64,000 nt of DNA from Chitinophaga pendula (GCF_020386615.1 NZ_CP077769.1:3596001-3660000), one strand, 5' to 3'; shown: positions 26,513 through 35,770, counted from the first letter of the stretch. Numbers and translations are program-made. Notes: a model not told the origin generated them from the letters alone.

Positions 26513-28945
26513 TTATGATTGTTTTGTCAAGAGCTTTGATATGCGTTTAAAGAAGCCTTTTCGTTCGGCTTCCATACCATAAGCGCCATATCCACCATAT
26601 CCGTAACCATATCCGTAGCCATAGCCATATCCGGGGGAGGCTTTCACGTCATTGATGACCAGGCTCATTTTCCTCATTTTCTTGTTAAGGTACAAATCCT
26701 TGGACAATTGGAGCTGTTGACGGAAGGTGTATCCATGGCGTACGAGGTAGAGGGAGGCATCTGCGTGTTTGGCGAGCAGTTGCGCATCTGTTACGAGGCC
26801 TACGGGCGCTGTATCTACGATGATATAGTCGAATTCTTCCCGCAGGTAGGCAAACAGGGCATCTGTTTCTTCTGTGAGCAGGAGTTCTGCCGGGTTAGGC
26901 GGTACGGGACCGGAGGAGATGACGAAGCAGTTTTCATGCAGGCCGGAGGGCTTGATGATGGCTTCCATCGGTGACTGGCGGATGGCGTAGGTGCTGAATC
27001 CTATATGGTTGCTGAGGCCCAGCTTATCCGATATTTTGGGTTTGCGGAGGTCCATTTCCATGAGCACTACTTTTTTGCCGGACAGGGCCAGTATGATGGC
27101 CAGGTTGGCGGCGATGAAGGATTTACCTTCACCGCTCATGCTGGAGGTGAGCAGGATGACCTTATCGTTGCGGCCGGAGAGTACGAACTGTAAGTTGGTA
27201 CGCATGGCGCGGAATTGTTCTACCAGTGGTGTTACTGCATCTTTTTTGACGATGATGAGGTCTTTGGTATCGGCATGGCCGATCTCGGCCAGTACGGGTA
27301 CGGGGGTGCCCTCTGTGATATCGTCTTTGCTCATGATGCGGGTGTTGAGCAGTTCGCGGATACGCAGGAAGCCGGCCGGGATGATAAGGCCCATTACAAA
27401 TGCCAGTACGTATACTACGGGGCGTTTGGGTTTGAAGGGCAGGGCATCGCTTTTGGCGGGATCTATGATGCGTGCTACGGCGAGGTTAGAGGATTTGGAG
27501 ATGGCGGATTCTTCTCTCTTCTTGAGGAGGAACAGGTATAGTTCCTGTTTGATGGCCTGTTGGCGGGAGTAGTCGAGGAAGATGCGTTCTTTGCCTGGTA
27601 CCTGTTGTATCTGGCGGTTCATGGCGCCGGAGTTGCGTTGCAGTTCGCCGATACCGGCCTGGATACCTCTGCGGAAGGTGGCGAGGTTCTGCTGGATATC
27701 GCCACGCAGTCCGCCCAGTTGGCGGTCGATGTTCTGCACGACTGGGTTAGCTTCTGTGCTGGCCAGTAGCAGGCGTTCTCTTTCGAGCTGGAGGGTATTA
27801 TATTTTTCTACCAGCCCTACGAAGGTGGGGTCCTGTACGACGAGAGAAGAGGGCACTACCCTTTTTCCGTTGTCGCGGAGGTACGCTTCGAGTGATTCGG
27901 CCACGCTGAGTTTGACTTGTTCGCCTACGATCTGTTTGGTCATTTCGCTGTTGCCAACGACCAGTTGTTTGGATTGTTCGCTGAGGTCTGCCAGTTGGTT
28001 TTCCTGTTTGAACTGTTGTATTTCTTTTTCGACGCCGGTGAGTTCTTTACTTACGAGTACGAGGCGTTTGTCGATGAATTCGATGGTGCTATCGGCGATA
28101 CGGTTCTTATCTTCTACGCTGGCTCTGAGGTAGGCTTCGATAAGATCGTTGAGTATCTTCTCTCCTTTCTCCGGTATTTGTTCGGATATGCTGAGGTCGA
28201 TGGTACTTACCTGTTTGGTGGGTATGTTGACGTTCAGGCGGCGCTGGTAGTCTGCTACGGTAGCGTCGATAGATGCGACATTGATGAGGTAGTAAGGTTT
28301 ATCGACGGCATATCCTGGCTTGCGGATGATGGTGAGCAAGCCTTCGGGCAGGTTGATGGTATCATTCCAGGAAGCTTTCTTTTCCAGGTTGGTACGTGAC
28401 AGTGTGAACTGGTTGCCGGCGGCGGGTTTAAGTGTATAGTTCACCTGAGCGAGGGTATCTTTGAGATAGATCCAGCGTACGTTGAAGGGCAGTTTGTCGA
28501 ATTGTTCTGTTTCGGCGACGCGACCTTCAACGAATACTTTAACGTTAAGCTGATCATCTTTAACCACTTTCTCCATGAGGGAGCGTGATTTGAGTATTTC
28601 GGCTTCGTTGTCTACATTGCTTTGGCTGGAGAACATTTCGAGTTGATCCAGTATTTCGCCACCTGGGAGGTTAGCTCCTTTCTTTTCATCTTTCACCAGT
28701 ACTTTGGCGGTGATCTTGTAGGTGGGTTTGGTGTAGCGGAGATAGACGAATGCGCAGGCGATCATTACGACCACGCAGATGGCGAAGAGGTACCAGTAGC
28801 TGGTGAACCGGTCTACCATTTTCCGGAGGCTGAAGCTGCTGCGCTCTTCGGCGGGAGGTGTGGGCGTTACGCCATTGTAGACGCCGTTGCCATTACCATT
28901 GCCATTAAGCGGCGCTCCGTTTTGTATGTAGTTGTTATGCGACAT
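26513..28945 (-). CDS. wzc: Wzc/GumC-type polysaccharide co-polymerase with tyrosine kinase domain
   Basis: This 810-residue protein sets chain length and export of the polymer and autophosphorylates on tyrosine. N-terminal: a low-complexity NGNGNGNG segment, a membrane helix (about 51-69), the Wzz domain, a long coiled coil, the GNVR-like segment and a second membrane helix (YVLAFVMGLIIPAGF). C-terminal: BY-kinase with Walker A SSMSGEGKS (about 602-610), Walker A' LMEMDLRKP and Walker B IIVDTAPVG (about 710). The tail after 772 is a striking run of GY pairs with eight Tyr, the likely autophosphorylation cluster, followed by a basic end. CpsB (13306-14085) is the probable opposing phosphatase. 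The gene is 18 bp after wza. Confidence 0.95.
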   Translation of the reverse strand: MSHNNYIQNGAPLNGNGNGNGVYNGVTPTPPAEERSSFSLRKMVDRFTSYWYLFAICVVVMIACAFVYLRYTKPTYKITAKVLVKDEKKGANLPGGEILDQLEMFSSQSNVDNEAEILKSRSLMEKVVKDDQLNVKVFVEGRVAETEQFDKLPFNVRWIYLKDTLAQVNYTLKPAAGNQFTLSRTNLEKKASWNDTINLPEGLLTIIRKPGYAVDKPYYLINVASIDATVADYQRRLNVNIPTKQVSTIDLSISEQIPEKGEKILNDLIEAYLRASVEDKNRIADSTIEFIDKRLVLVSKELTGVEKEIQQFKQENQLADLSEQSKQLVVGNSEMTKQIVGEQVKLSVAESLEAYLRDNGKRVVPSSLVVQDPTFVGLVEKYNTLQLERERLLLASTEANPVVQNIDRQLGGLRGDIQQNLATFRRGIQAGIGELQRNSGAMNRQIQQVPGKERIFLDYSRQQAIKQELYLFLLKKREESAISKSSNLAVARIIDPAKSDALPFKPKRPVVYVLAFVMGLIIPAGFLRIRELLNTRIMSKDDITEGTPVPVLAEIGHADTKDLIIVKKDAVTPLVEQFRAMRTNLQFVLSGRNDKVILLTSSMSGEGKSFIAANLAIILALSGKKVVLMEMDLRKPKISDKLGLSNHIGFSTYAIRQSPMEAIIKPSGLHENCFVISSGPVPPNPAELLLTEETDALFAYLREEFDYIIVDTAPVGLVTDAQLLAKHADASLYLVRHGYTFRQQLQLSKDLYLNKKMRKMSLVINDVKASPGYGYGYGYGYGYGGYGAYGMEAERKGFFKRISKLLTKQS

Positions 28946-28963
28946 AATCGGATGTTTTGAGCA

Positions 28964-29794
28964 TTAGAAATTAACCCTGGAAGCGATCACGATGAGGAGG
29001 GTGAGTACGGATGCCATGATGGAGATCCTTTTCACCTGTGCCATATCGGTGGAAGCTACTTTAGCTTTATTAGGTTCAACGTATACGACGTCTCCCTGGT
29101 GGAGGAAGTAGTAGGGGGAGTTGAACACCTGGCTATCGTTCAGGTTAAATCTGATGAATTCCTTTTTGCCATTGGTTTCGCGAATGAGCATGACGTTTTC
29201 GCGTTTGCCGTAGATGGTGAGGTCGCCGGCCATGCCTAAGGCGTCGAGGAGTGTTACTTTCTCGTTAGGCATGACGTAGGTGGACGGTCTGGCGACTTCT
29301 CCCAGTACGGTTATTTTGAAATTGGCGAAACGCACATTCACAACGGGATCTTTATAATAGGCAGCGGCTTTGTTACGGATTTCGTCTCTTACGGCGGAGG
29401 TAGTTTTTCCGGCGACGTTGATCTTCCCGATGAGCGGCAGTACGATATTGCCCTCGTTGTCGACGAGGTATCCGGTGATACCGCTGGGGAGGTTGGGATT
29501 GGAGCCGGAGCCACCGGTGCCGCTTACGGACCATTGAGCGGTATTTTGCTGATTGAGCAGTACGGTGGCGTTGGGATCGAGTGTTTGTATGGACACCTGT
29601 AGAATATCATCGGTTTGTACCACGGGGGTATTAAAAGATACCTGGCTGACGGATCTGTATTTTACAGAATCCGGGATGTCTTTGAAATACGCGATATTCT
29701 TCGGGGAGGAACAGGATGCGAGGTAGAGGCAGGCAATGGCTGCTGCCCCCATTTTTAAAAGTAGCTTAAATCGACTTTTGAAAAACAAGTTCAT
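28964..29794 (-). CDS. wza: Polysaccharide export outer-membrane lipoprotein (Wza)
   Basis: This 276-residue lipoprotein is the outer-membrane exit of the export apparatus. It has a signal peptide with the lipobox LASC (Cys28), the Poly_export domain (DILQVSIQTLDPNA ... TGYLVDNEGNIVLPLIGKI) and an SLBB-like soluble part (ITVLGEVARPSTYVMPNEKVTLL). The C-terminus has a hydrophobic segment (IMASVLTLLIVIAS), which is common in the Bacteroidota form. It is 18 bp upstream of wzc and 87 bp downstream of the dehydratase gene, so the first three genes of the operon are the initiation and export proteins. Confidence 0.93.
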   Translation of the reverse strand: MNLFFKSRFKLLLKMGAAAIACLYLASCSSPKNIAYFKDIPDSVKYRSVSQVSFNTPVVQTDDILQVSIQTLDPNATVLLNQQNTAQWSVSGTGGSGSNPNLPSGITGYLVDNEGNIVLPLIGKINVAGKTTSAVRDEIRNKAAAYYKDPVVNVRFANFKITVLGEVARPSTYVMPNEKVTLLDALGMAGDLTIYGKRENVMLIRETNGKKEFIRFNLNDSQVFNSPYYFLHQGDVVYVEPNKAKVASTDMAQVKRISIMASVLTLLIVIASRVNF

Positions 29795-29880
29795 GGTATG
29801 TCACTATCAGTTTTTAAAAAATACTCAGTCAGCAGGCATGTACGTTATGCCTGGATATATACTCTATGCAAGTAGTATTA

Positions 29881-31806
29881 CTACATTTTAATCTTATCCT
29901 TATCTAATTGCTCGTAGGCTGAATTCTTGCTTATAAATTCCGGCACCAATTGTTTCATAAGGACTACTGTAGGTGTGATATAGTGTTTATGTGCGGCGGT
30001 GATCAGGTTATCGATGCCTTCGTTCACTTCTGTGAAGTCGTAGGTACGCACGGTGGCGATCATGATCTTCTCGTGATAGGTAGGCATTGTATTTTCCGCA
30101 TTGTTGAGCAATTCTTCGTAGAGTTTTTCTCCAGGGCGGAGGCCGGTGAACACTACTTTGATATCGCGTCCTGGTTCTTTGCCGCTCATGCGGATCATTT
30201 TAGTGGCCAAGTCCGCGATCTTCACGGGTTGTCCCATATCGAACACGAAGATCTCTCCGCCTTTTCCCATGGCGCCGGCTTCGAGTACGAGCTGGCATGC
30301 TTCGGGGATGGTCATGAAGTAGCGGGTGATTTCGGGATGTGTTACGGTGAGTGGGCCACCTTTTTCCAATTGTTTTTTGAAGCGGGGTATTACGGAGCCA
30401 TTTGATCCTAATACGTTACCGAAGCGGGTGGTAATGAATCGTGTTGGAGGGCCGTATTTTTTACCCAGTTTATTATATTGTTCGGTGAGGTGATTGTTAT
30501 ATGCCTGTGCGAATATTTCGGCGATACGTTTGGAGGCGCCCATTACGTTGGTGGGATTCACGGCTTTATCGGTGGATACCATTACGAATTTTTCGGCGCC
30601 GAATTCTACGGCCAGTTCTGCTATTATTTTGGTGCCCATTACATTATTGAGTACGGCGATGGAAGGATTTTTTTCCATCATGGGTACGTGTTTGTAAGCG
30701 GCGGCGTGGTAAACGATAGCGGGTTCGTATACTTCGAACAGTTGTTGCATGCGTACGCGATCGCAGATGTTGGCGATGTAGGGTACGATGGTGGTTTCGG
30801 GAGCTTTTTCGAGCATTTCCATCTCCAGTTCATGGAGGGGGGATTCTGCTTTATCGCAGAGGATGATAGCGGAGGGTTCGAGTTTTGCGAGTTGTCTAAC
30901 CAGTTCGCTACCGATAGAGCCGGCAGCGCCCGTTACCAGTACCGCTTTCCCTTTCAGCTCGCGGCTCACTTGTTCGTTTTTGATCTCTATCACAGAGCGC
31001 TCCAGCAGGTCTTCAATATTGATATCTTTTAGTTGTGTGTCACTCCATCCTTCGTTGATCCATTTATCGGCGGGCAGTACTTTCTGTACGCGGATATCGA
31101 GGAGAATACAATGTTCTACGAGTTCGTTGAGTAAACCCGGGGCGATGTTTTCTTCTGCGATGATCAACAATTTCACTTTGCTTTCGCGGGCCAGTTTTTC
31201 GAGGGAGGCCTTTGTAGCGGCGTATATGGGTAATCCTTCGAGGCGTTTACCGGAGCGGCGTTTTTCATCGAGGAATGCCACTACGCGCAAGCTGGCGTTG
31301 GGATCTTCGGCGATGGCTCTGCGTACTACGAGACCGGAGTGGCTGGAGTTGAATACAGCTGCTTTGGTGCTGGAGATAGCGCGGAAGCTGTTATAATATT
31401 TAAACAGCCATTTCACGATGAGCCGGTAAGAGAGTTGGAAGAAGGTATTAATAAAGAAGTTGATGAGGATGACGGACACGGGGAATACGTGAGCGCCGGT
31501 GCCGAGTGCTTCGGTGGCATCGATGGTGCAATATGCGATGGCGCTGATGACGTTAACGAAGGATATACGACCGATATCGGCGAGACTGGTGTGTCTTACG
31601 ATACCTGAGTATGATCTAAGTAACAGTGATAACAGCAGATTGACACCAACTACCAGGGTGATTATGTTAGTGATTGGATATTTTTCGAAAGTATCCAGAT
31701 CAAAATTCAGCCTTAAAAGAAAGGCAAGGCAGATTGCTACTGTGGCGCACCCAAGGTCTAATGTAAGAATTAGCCATGAGGGGGTTATCCATGATTTTTT
31801 AATCAT
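29881..31806 (-). CDS. Membrane nucleotide-sugar 4,6-dehydratase (CapD/WbpM/PglF)
   Basis: This 641-residue enzyme has four N-terminal membrane helices, a CoA-binding-like Rossmann domain (VAFLDEKRRSGKRLEGLPIY) and a soluble SDR dehydratase domain. The NAD loop is VTGAAGSIGSELVRQL, with STDKAVNPTNVMGASKR in which Met replaces the Tyr of the YxxxK, as in WbpM, FlaA1 and PglF. It makes a 4-keto-6-deoxy sugar from UDP-GlcNAc. The track-frame extends to a TTG at 31845, but the ATG at 31806 (MIKKSWITPSWL) fits the family. It is the first gene of the operon and is preceded by the repeat-rich leader region described below. Confidence 0.93.
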   Translation of the reverse strand: MIKKSWITPSWLILTLDLGCATVAICLAFLLRLNFDLDTFEKYPITNIITLVVGVNLLLSLLLRSYSGIVRHTSLADIGRISFVNVISAIAYCTIDATEALGTGAHVFPVSVILINFFINTFFQLSYRLIVKWLFKYYNSFRAISSTKAAVFNSSHSGLVVRRAIAEDPNASLRVVAFLDEKRRSGKRLEGLPIYAATKASLEKLARESKVKLLIIAEENIAPGLLNELVEHCILLDIRVQKVLPADKWINEGWSDTQLKDINIEDLLERSVIEIKNEQVSRELKGKAVLVTGAAGSIGSELVRQLAKLEPSAIILCDKAESPLHELEMEMLEKAPETTIVPYIANICDRVRMQQLFEVYEPAIVYHAAAYKHVPMMEKNPSIAVLNNVMGTKIIAELAVEFGAEKFVMVSTDKAVNPTNVMGASKRIAEIFAQAYNNHLTEQYNKLGKKYGPPTRFITTRFGNVLGSNGSVIPRFKKQLEKGGPLTVTHPEITRYFMTIPEACQLVLEAGAMGKGGEIFVFDMGQPVKIADLATKMIRMSGKEPGRDIKVVFTGLRPGEKLYEELLNNAENTMPTYHEKIMIATVRTYDFTEVNEGIDNLITAAHKHYITPTVVLMKQLVPEFISKNSAYEQLDKDKIKM

Positions 31807-31837
31807 TGGTCTAATAATAAAGATAAGGTTAAAACTA

Positions 31838-32136
31838 TAGTTCAAGTATAATCACTTCAATGCATCACATGGTTGGCAAATTGAAATTCTCAAACTTGGT
31901 TACTTCAATATGGTTCTTTTTAATATACTCGCTGGTTGACTATTTGCCTACACTAGTTGCATCTCGGTTCAAGTCGCGGGGCGTTAATAGTTCAAGTCGG
32001 TTTGTTTCAAATCGTTCACAAAATAGATATTTAATGCTTATACTTTCATTAAGAAAAAATGAAGATTACTATAATTTTAAAATTATAATATTAAATATCT
32101 GTAATATTAAAGAACTTAAATACTGATAGTTCAAGT
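31838..32136 (-). repeat. ACTTGAACTA repeats upstream of the polysaccharide operon
   Basis: The decamer TAGTTCAAGT (ACTTGAACTA on the operon strand) occurs at 31838-31847, 31988-31997 and 32127-32136, with a shorter copy GTTCAAGT at 31968-31974. The first copy overlaps a possible -7 element TATACTTG, one base off the TAnnTTTG consensus, close to the start of the first gene. Spacing is about 150 and 139 bp. A regulator-binding role is inferred only. Confidence 0.45.
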
Positions 32137-32220
32137 AAAAGGCTTGCCTGTGATGATTTTAGCGAGGTGTGCAATAAGACGTCTGTCTCTTTTGCATCAT
32201 TTCACTTTTTTTACACACCG

Positions 32221-32276
32221 GCATAATAACGGCGGAGGTTATACGTTAACTCCCGTATTTCAGTTCGTTATTACGC
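32221..32276. other. Nested inverted repeat (possible structured RNA)
   Basis: GCATAATAACG (32221-32231) pairs with CGTTATTACGC (32266-32276) with one mismatch. Inside, GGAGGTTA (about 32235-32242) pairs with TAACTCC (about 32247-32253) with one bulge. Together they give a stem-within-stem of about 56 nt, about 415 bp upstream of the operon's first gene. It could act in a leader RNA or be a terminator for the neighbouring lut operon; no T-run was seen. Confidence 0.4.
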
Positions 32277-32985
32277 AACACGATGCATATTTTTTGTAGA
32301 CATTTTGTCGGTATGACAATTTGGGAAGGCAAGGTGCAACGTGGACACCTGCTGTCTTTTCAATCTGGCACAAGCCTTTACAAATGTAGTTCGCATAATT
32401 TGTCAAGTATTGCATGACTCTAAAGTTGGTAGCTGATTGCAATAAAGATGTATCGGTTGTTGTTAATTATCCATTCTTGGTGTATCGTTGAATTCGAACA
32501 TCTCAATTAACGAGCGTAGGAGACGCAAACACTATACCAGTTTTTGTTTTTCTCAACAATCAAGCCCCTGTCTTATACATCATTTAATATTAAGGTAATA
32601 TTGTTACATAATTTACAAAACGGCTACGCCCAGCATGACAGGCGTTTTACGTGGCTTGCAGCATACTTTTTTTATGGTGGTAATGCGGTTTTATGAGGGA
32701 ATGAAAATAAACAGGATTGTTTGACATTATACAAGAGACAAGCTGCCTAACCGGCATTTTCCAGGAGGCAGAAAGATGTATAATCACACATCATATGGTC
32801 CGTTATTTACCGGTATTACAATTTCCGGTTCGTTCACAACTTGTGGCAGGAGGACTCAACTGTTTGTTCAACATCGTTTAGAGCAAAAAGAGTATTGGGC
32901 GGGGTAAGCGACCGCTACCTTGTAGAATCCCCTCCCCTACTTTCTCATCAACCTGTGCCAAACAGTCAGCAGCCTCCACGTTATC

Positions 32986-33621
32986 CTATTTTTTATTTAG
33001 CAGCTCACGGTGATGGCTATCCGTATGTGGGTCGGGGAGCAGGATGAAGACCATAAGGCTTTTGGCGCCATGGGCGCCCAGTACCAGGGATTGTTCTATA
33101 TCGGCTGTTTTGGAAGGTCCCGCCAGGAAGACCCCGAAGCCATCTTCCGGGGCTCCTAACCGGGTATAGGCATCATGCAGGGTTGGCACGATGTGGGCGG
33201 CAGAGAGTACTACCGATAGATGTTGTGTGATAAATGGGAGTACGCGGGCTTGCAGCTGGGATTCGGGAATCCATACCGCGCCGTTTTCGGCTACGCCGAG
33301 GGAAGCGCGGATGATGGCCATGTCTACGTGTTCCAACTGGCGGCCATCTCCTCCCTGCCAGGACCAGGCGGGTCCGGAGTAGAAACCCGGTTCGGTAGCG
33401 ATCACGGTACCTAGTGCCGGATGTTCGGCCCGGATGATGTCTTCGATCTCGCTGGTATTGTGGATGAGATAGGACCTGGCACCGAGGTTGTCCAGCGATG
33501 TGCGGAAGCTGTCGAGGCTGCCGCTGTTTGTTGACTGAAAGGCTGCGAGTGATGGTAATTCCGTGTATGCGGGTTGGTTAGTTTTAACTGCGGCCAGTAT
33601 CCGTTCTCTGCTGTTCATCAT
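32986..33621 (-). CDS. lutC: Lactate utilisation protein C (LUD domain)
   Basis: This 211-residue LUD-domain protein belongs to the three-subunit L-lactate oxidation system LutABC. It starts MMNSRERILAAV (either Met possible) and has the LUD-type motifs SYLIHNTSEIEDII, GAVWIPESQL and the C-terminal VFLAGPSKTADIEQSLVLGAHGAKSL, the last the best-conserved part (GPS-x-TADIE-x-x-L-x-G-x-HG). It is the last gene of the operon, 20 bp after lutB. Its exact biochemical role is not known. Confidence 0.93.
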   Translation of the reverse strand: MMNSRERILAAVKTNQPAYTELPSLAAFQSTNSGSLDSFRTSLDNLGARSYLIHNTSEIEDIIRAEHPALGTVIATEPGFYSGPAWSWQGGDGRQLEHVDMAIIRASLGVAENGAVWIPESQLQARVLPFITQHLSVVLSAAHIVPTLHDAYTRLGAPEDGFGVFLAGPSKTADIEQSLVLGAHGAKSLMVFILLPDPHTDSHHRELLNKK

Positions 33622-33641
33622 ATAATATATAACTGACGAGA

Positions 33642-35024
33642 TTATTTATGTGTTTGTTCTTTGTACCAATCGGCGAAGGACTGGCGTGGGGGTGCCGGCA
33701 TTTCCCGTTGTTTGTGCCAGGGATTGAGGCGGTTGGCGGTAAGGGCGGGCCACCAGCGCATGATCTTACGGGCGAAGGCGCCGGCGCGGCGGTACAGGCC
33801 GGGCCGTGACAGTACGGTATTCATGACTTTCATGCCGGCGGTTTTGCTGTTAGGGCTGTATCCTTCCTGAACGATGACCTGTCTCCATTTATACAACTGC
33901 TGGTGGATGTCGATCTTCACCGGGCATACATTGGAGCAGGAGCCGCAGAGGGTGGATGCGAACGGCAGGTCGGCGAAGTCTTTCATGTCGAGGTTAGGCG
34001 CCAGGATGGAACCGATGGGACCGGCGACGGCGGTATGATAGCTGTGCCCGCCACTACGCCGGTATACGGGGCAGGTGTTCATACAAGCGGCACAGCGTAT
34101 ACATTTGAGTGAGTTGCGAAAATCTTCTCGACCCAGTTGGCGGGTACGGCCATTATCTACGATAATAATATGCAGTTGTTGTCCGGGTTGCGGGCGCCGG
34201 AAGTGGCTGGAGTAGGTGGTAATGGGTTGTCCGGTGGCGCTGCGTGCCAGTAGCCGGAGGAAGACGCCCAGGTGTTCGCGGCGGGGGATGATCTTTTCGA
34301 TGCCCATGCAAGCGATATGTACATCGGCGAGATGGGCGCCCATGTCGGCGTTACCTTCATTTGTGCAGATGACCAGCTCACCTGTTTCTGCGATAGCGAA
34401 ATTGACGCCGGTGATCGCTACGCGGGAGCGGATGAATTCCTGCCGGAGGTGTGCGCGGGCGGCGGCGGTGAGGAATTGCGGGTCTGCATTACCGGCGGGC
34501 GTACCGAGGTGTTCATGAAAGAGTTCGCCGATCTCTTCTTTCTTTTTATGTATACAAGGTAATACGATGTGGCTGGGCGGTTCTTCGGCGAGCTGTACGA
34601 TGCGTTCTCCCAGGTCGGTATCGATCACATCGATGCCATGTGCTGCCAGGAAGGGATTCAGGTGGCACTCTTCGGTGAGCATGGATTTACTCTTCACGAT
34701 ACGTTGCACTTGCTGCTGTTGCAATAGTTGCAATACGATCTGGTTATGTTCTTCGGCATTGGCGGCCCAGTGGATAGTGGCGCCATTGGCGATGGCTTTT
34801 GATTCGAAGTCGACCAGGTAGTTATGCAGATTACCCAGTACGTTGTGTTTGATCTGTGAGGCCGCTTCGCGCAGCTGTTCCCATTCGGGTACGCTCCAGG
34901 CCATACGGTCTCTTTTCTGGCGTACCCACCATAAGGTCTCATCGTGCCAGTCGACCCTGGCTTCGTTCTTATTGAACTGTTCTGCAAGTGCGGCATGTTC
35001 CTGTCCCTTCATCGTTTCCTTCAT
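33642..35024 (-). CDS. lutB: Lactate utilisation iron-sulfur protein B
   Basis: This 460-residue protein has an N-terminal LUD-like domain (about 60-250) and two 4Fe-4S ferredoxin motifs: KCIRCAACMNTCPVYR (about 304-318) and CGSCSNVCPVKI (about 360). The C-terminal DUF3390-like tail follows. It works with LutA and LutC in oxidation of L-lactate to pyruvate, with electrons passed to the respiratory chain. It begins with MKETMKGQEH; the second Met is an alternative start. The gap to lutA is 11 bp, so it is in the same transcript. Confidence 0.94.
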   Translation of the reverse strand: MKETMKGQEHAALAEQFNKNEARVDWHDETLWWVRQKRDRMAWSVPEWEQLREAASQIKHNVLGNLHNYLVDFESKAIANGATIHWAANAEEHNQIVLQLLQQQQVQRIVKSKSMLTEECHLNPFLAAHGIDVIDTDLGERIVQLAEEPPSHIVLPCIHKKKEEIGELFHEHLGTPAGNADPQFLTAAARAHLRQEFIRSRVAITGVNFAIAETGELVICTNEGNADMGAHLADVHIACMGIEKIIPRREHLGVFLRLLARSATGQPITTYSSHFRRPQPGQQLHIIIVDNGRTRQLGREDFRNSLKCIRCAACMNTCPVYRRSGGHSYHTAVAGPIGSILAPNLDMKDFADLPFASTLCGSCSNVCPVKIDIHQQLYKWRQVIVQEGYSPNSKTAGMKVMNTVLSRPGLYRRAGAFARKIMRWWPALTANRLNPWHKQREMPAPPRQSFADWYKEQTHK

Positions 35025-35035
35025 GGTAATTGGTA

Positions 35036-35770
35036 TCAGCTATGATTGAGTATTTCGGCGATGTGTAATACTTTGACCGGGCTTTGTTGCCTGCGCAGGA
35101 TACCGTCCATGTGCATGAGGCAGCTAACATCCAGGCCGGTGATATATTCGGCGCCATGTTGTATATGGTCGGCGATACGGTCTTTTCCCATTTTCACGGA
35201 CACGGCTTCTTCGGTGACGCAGAAGGTGCCTCCGAAGCCGCAGCATTCGTCGGTACGTTTGAGTGAGATCAGTTCGAGGTCTTTGACCAGTTGTAATAAC
35301 TGTAATGGTTTGGAGTAGGCCGGCGCTACCAGCTCGCTCATTTGCGAGAGGCCCAGGCCGCGTTGTCCATGGCAGCTCTGGTGTATGCCTACTTTATGGG
35401 GGAATCGGGCATCGAGCTGTGTGATCTGCAACACATCGGTCAGGAATTCTACCAGTTCATATATATGGTGCCGGATGTGAGTGGCGGCCTCTTCTTCGCC
35501 GGGTAAGTGGAGGTGCTCTTTGATATGTAATACGCAGCTACCGGAGGGGCCTACGATATAATCATACCCCCTGAACTGCCGGGTGAAGTTCTTATTACAA
35601 CCGGTGGTCAGGTGTTCGTACCCGGAGTTGGCCATAGGCTGACCGCAGCAGGTTTGTCCCTGCGGGTATTCTACTTCACAACCTAGTTTTCTGAGCAATT
35701 GCAGCGTGGCGATACCTACCTGTGGATAGAACTGGTCTATATAACAAGGAATAAACAATCCAACCTTCAT
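35036..35770 (-). CDS. lutA: Lactate utilisation protein A (CCG domain)
   Basis: This 244-residue protein has two CCG domains, the same as in heterodisulfide reductase subunit B and glycolate oxidase GlcF: TCCGQP (C41-C42) and DECCGFGG (C176-C177), with additional Cys in GPSGSCVLHIK and IHQSCHGQRG. It is the first gene of lutABC. The transcripts start in the 124-bp gap to the lipoprotein gene. No lactate permease or GntR-type regulator is adjacent in this window, which differs from the Bacillus layout. Confidence 0.94.
   Translation of the reverse strand: MKVGLFIPCYIDQFYPQVGIATLQLLRKLGCEVEYPQGQTCCGQPMANSGYEHLTTGCNKNFTRQFRGYDYIVGPSGSCVLHIKEHLHLPGEEEAATHIRHHIYELVEFLTDVLQITQLDARFPHKVGIHQSCHGQRGLGLSQMSELVAPAYSKPLQLLQLVKDLELISLKRTDECCGFGGTFCVTEEAVSVKMGKDRIADHIQHGAEYITGLDVSCLMHMDGILRRQQSPVKVLHIAEILNHS

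Larger units (their letters stand above)
31807..32985. other. 1.18-kb non-coding leader of the polysaccharide operon
   Basis: No gene is supported. The region is AT-rich and holds the ACTTGAACTA repeats and a nested hairpin (32221-32276). A short open frame with an AGGAGG box (32776-32907) is weak; see rejected items. Open frames such as 31860-32126 have no family features. The region separates the polysaccharide operon from lutABC (both on the minus strand), so lutC's transcript may end here and the operon's promoter must lie here. Confidence 0.5.

Noticed and set aside
31961..31980. GGTTCAAGTC resembling a tRNA T-loop
   Set aside because: The flanking bases do not form a five-base-pair T-stem and no acceptor or anticodon arm is seen; the sequence belongs to the TTCAAGT repeats.
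31860..32126. 88-residue frame in the leader region
   Set aside because: AT-rich frame without family features, and it overlaps two of the repeats.
32776..32907. 43-residue frame with an AGGAGG box seven bases upstream and a possible stem covering the box
   Set aside because: The peptide has no recognisable feature, Bacteroidota do not depend on such boxes, and the frame sits in a long gene-free region. It could be revisited with transcript data.
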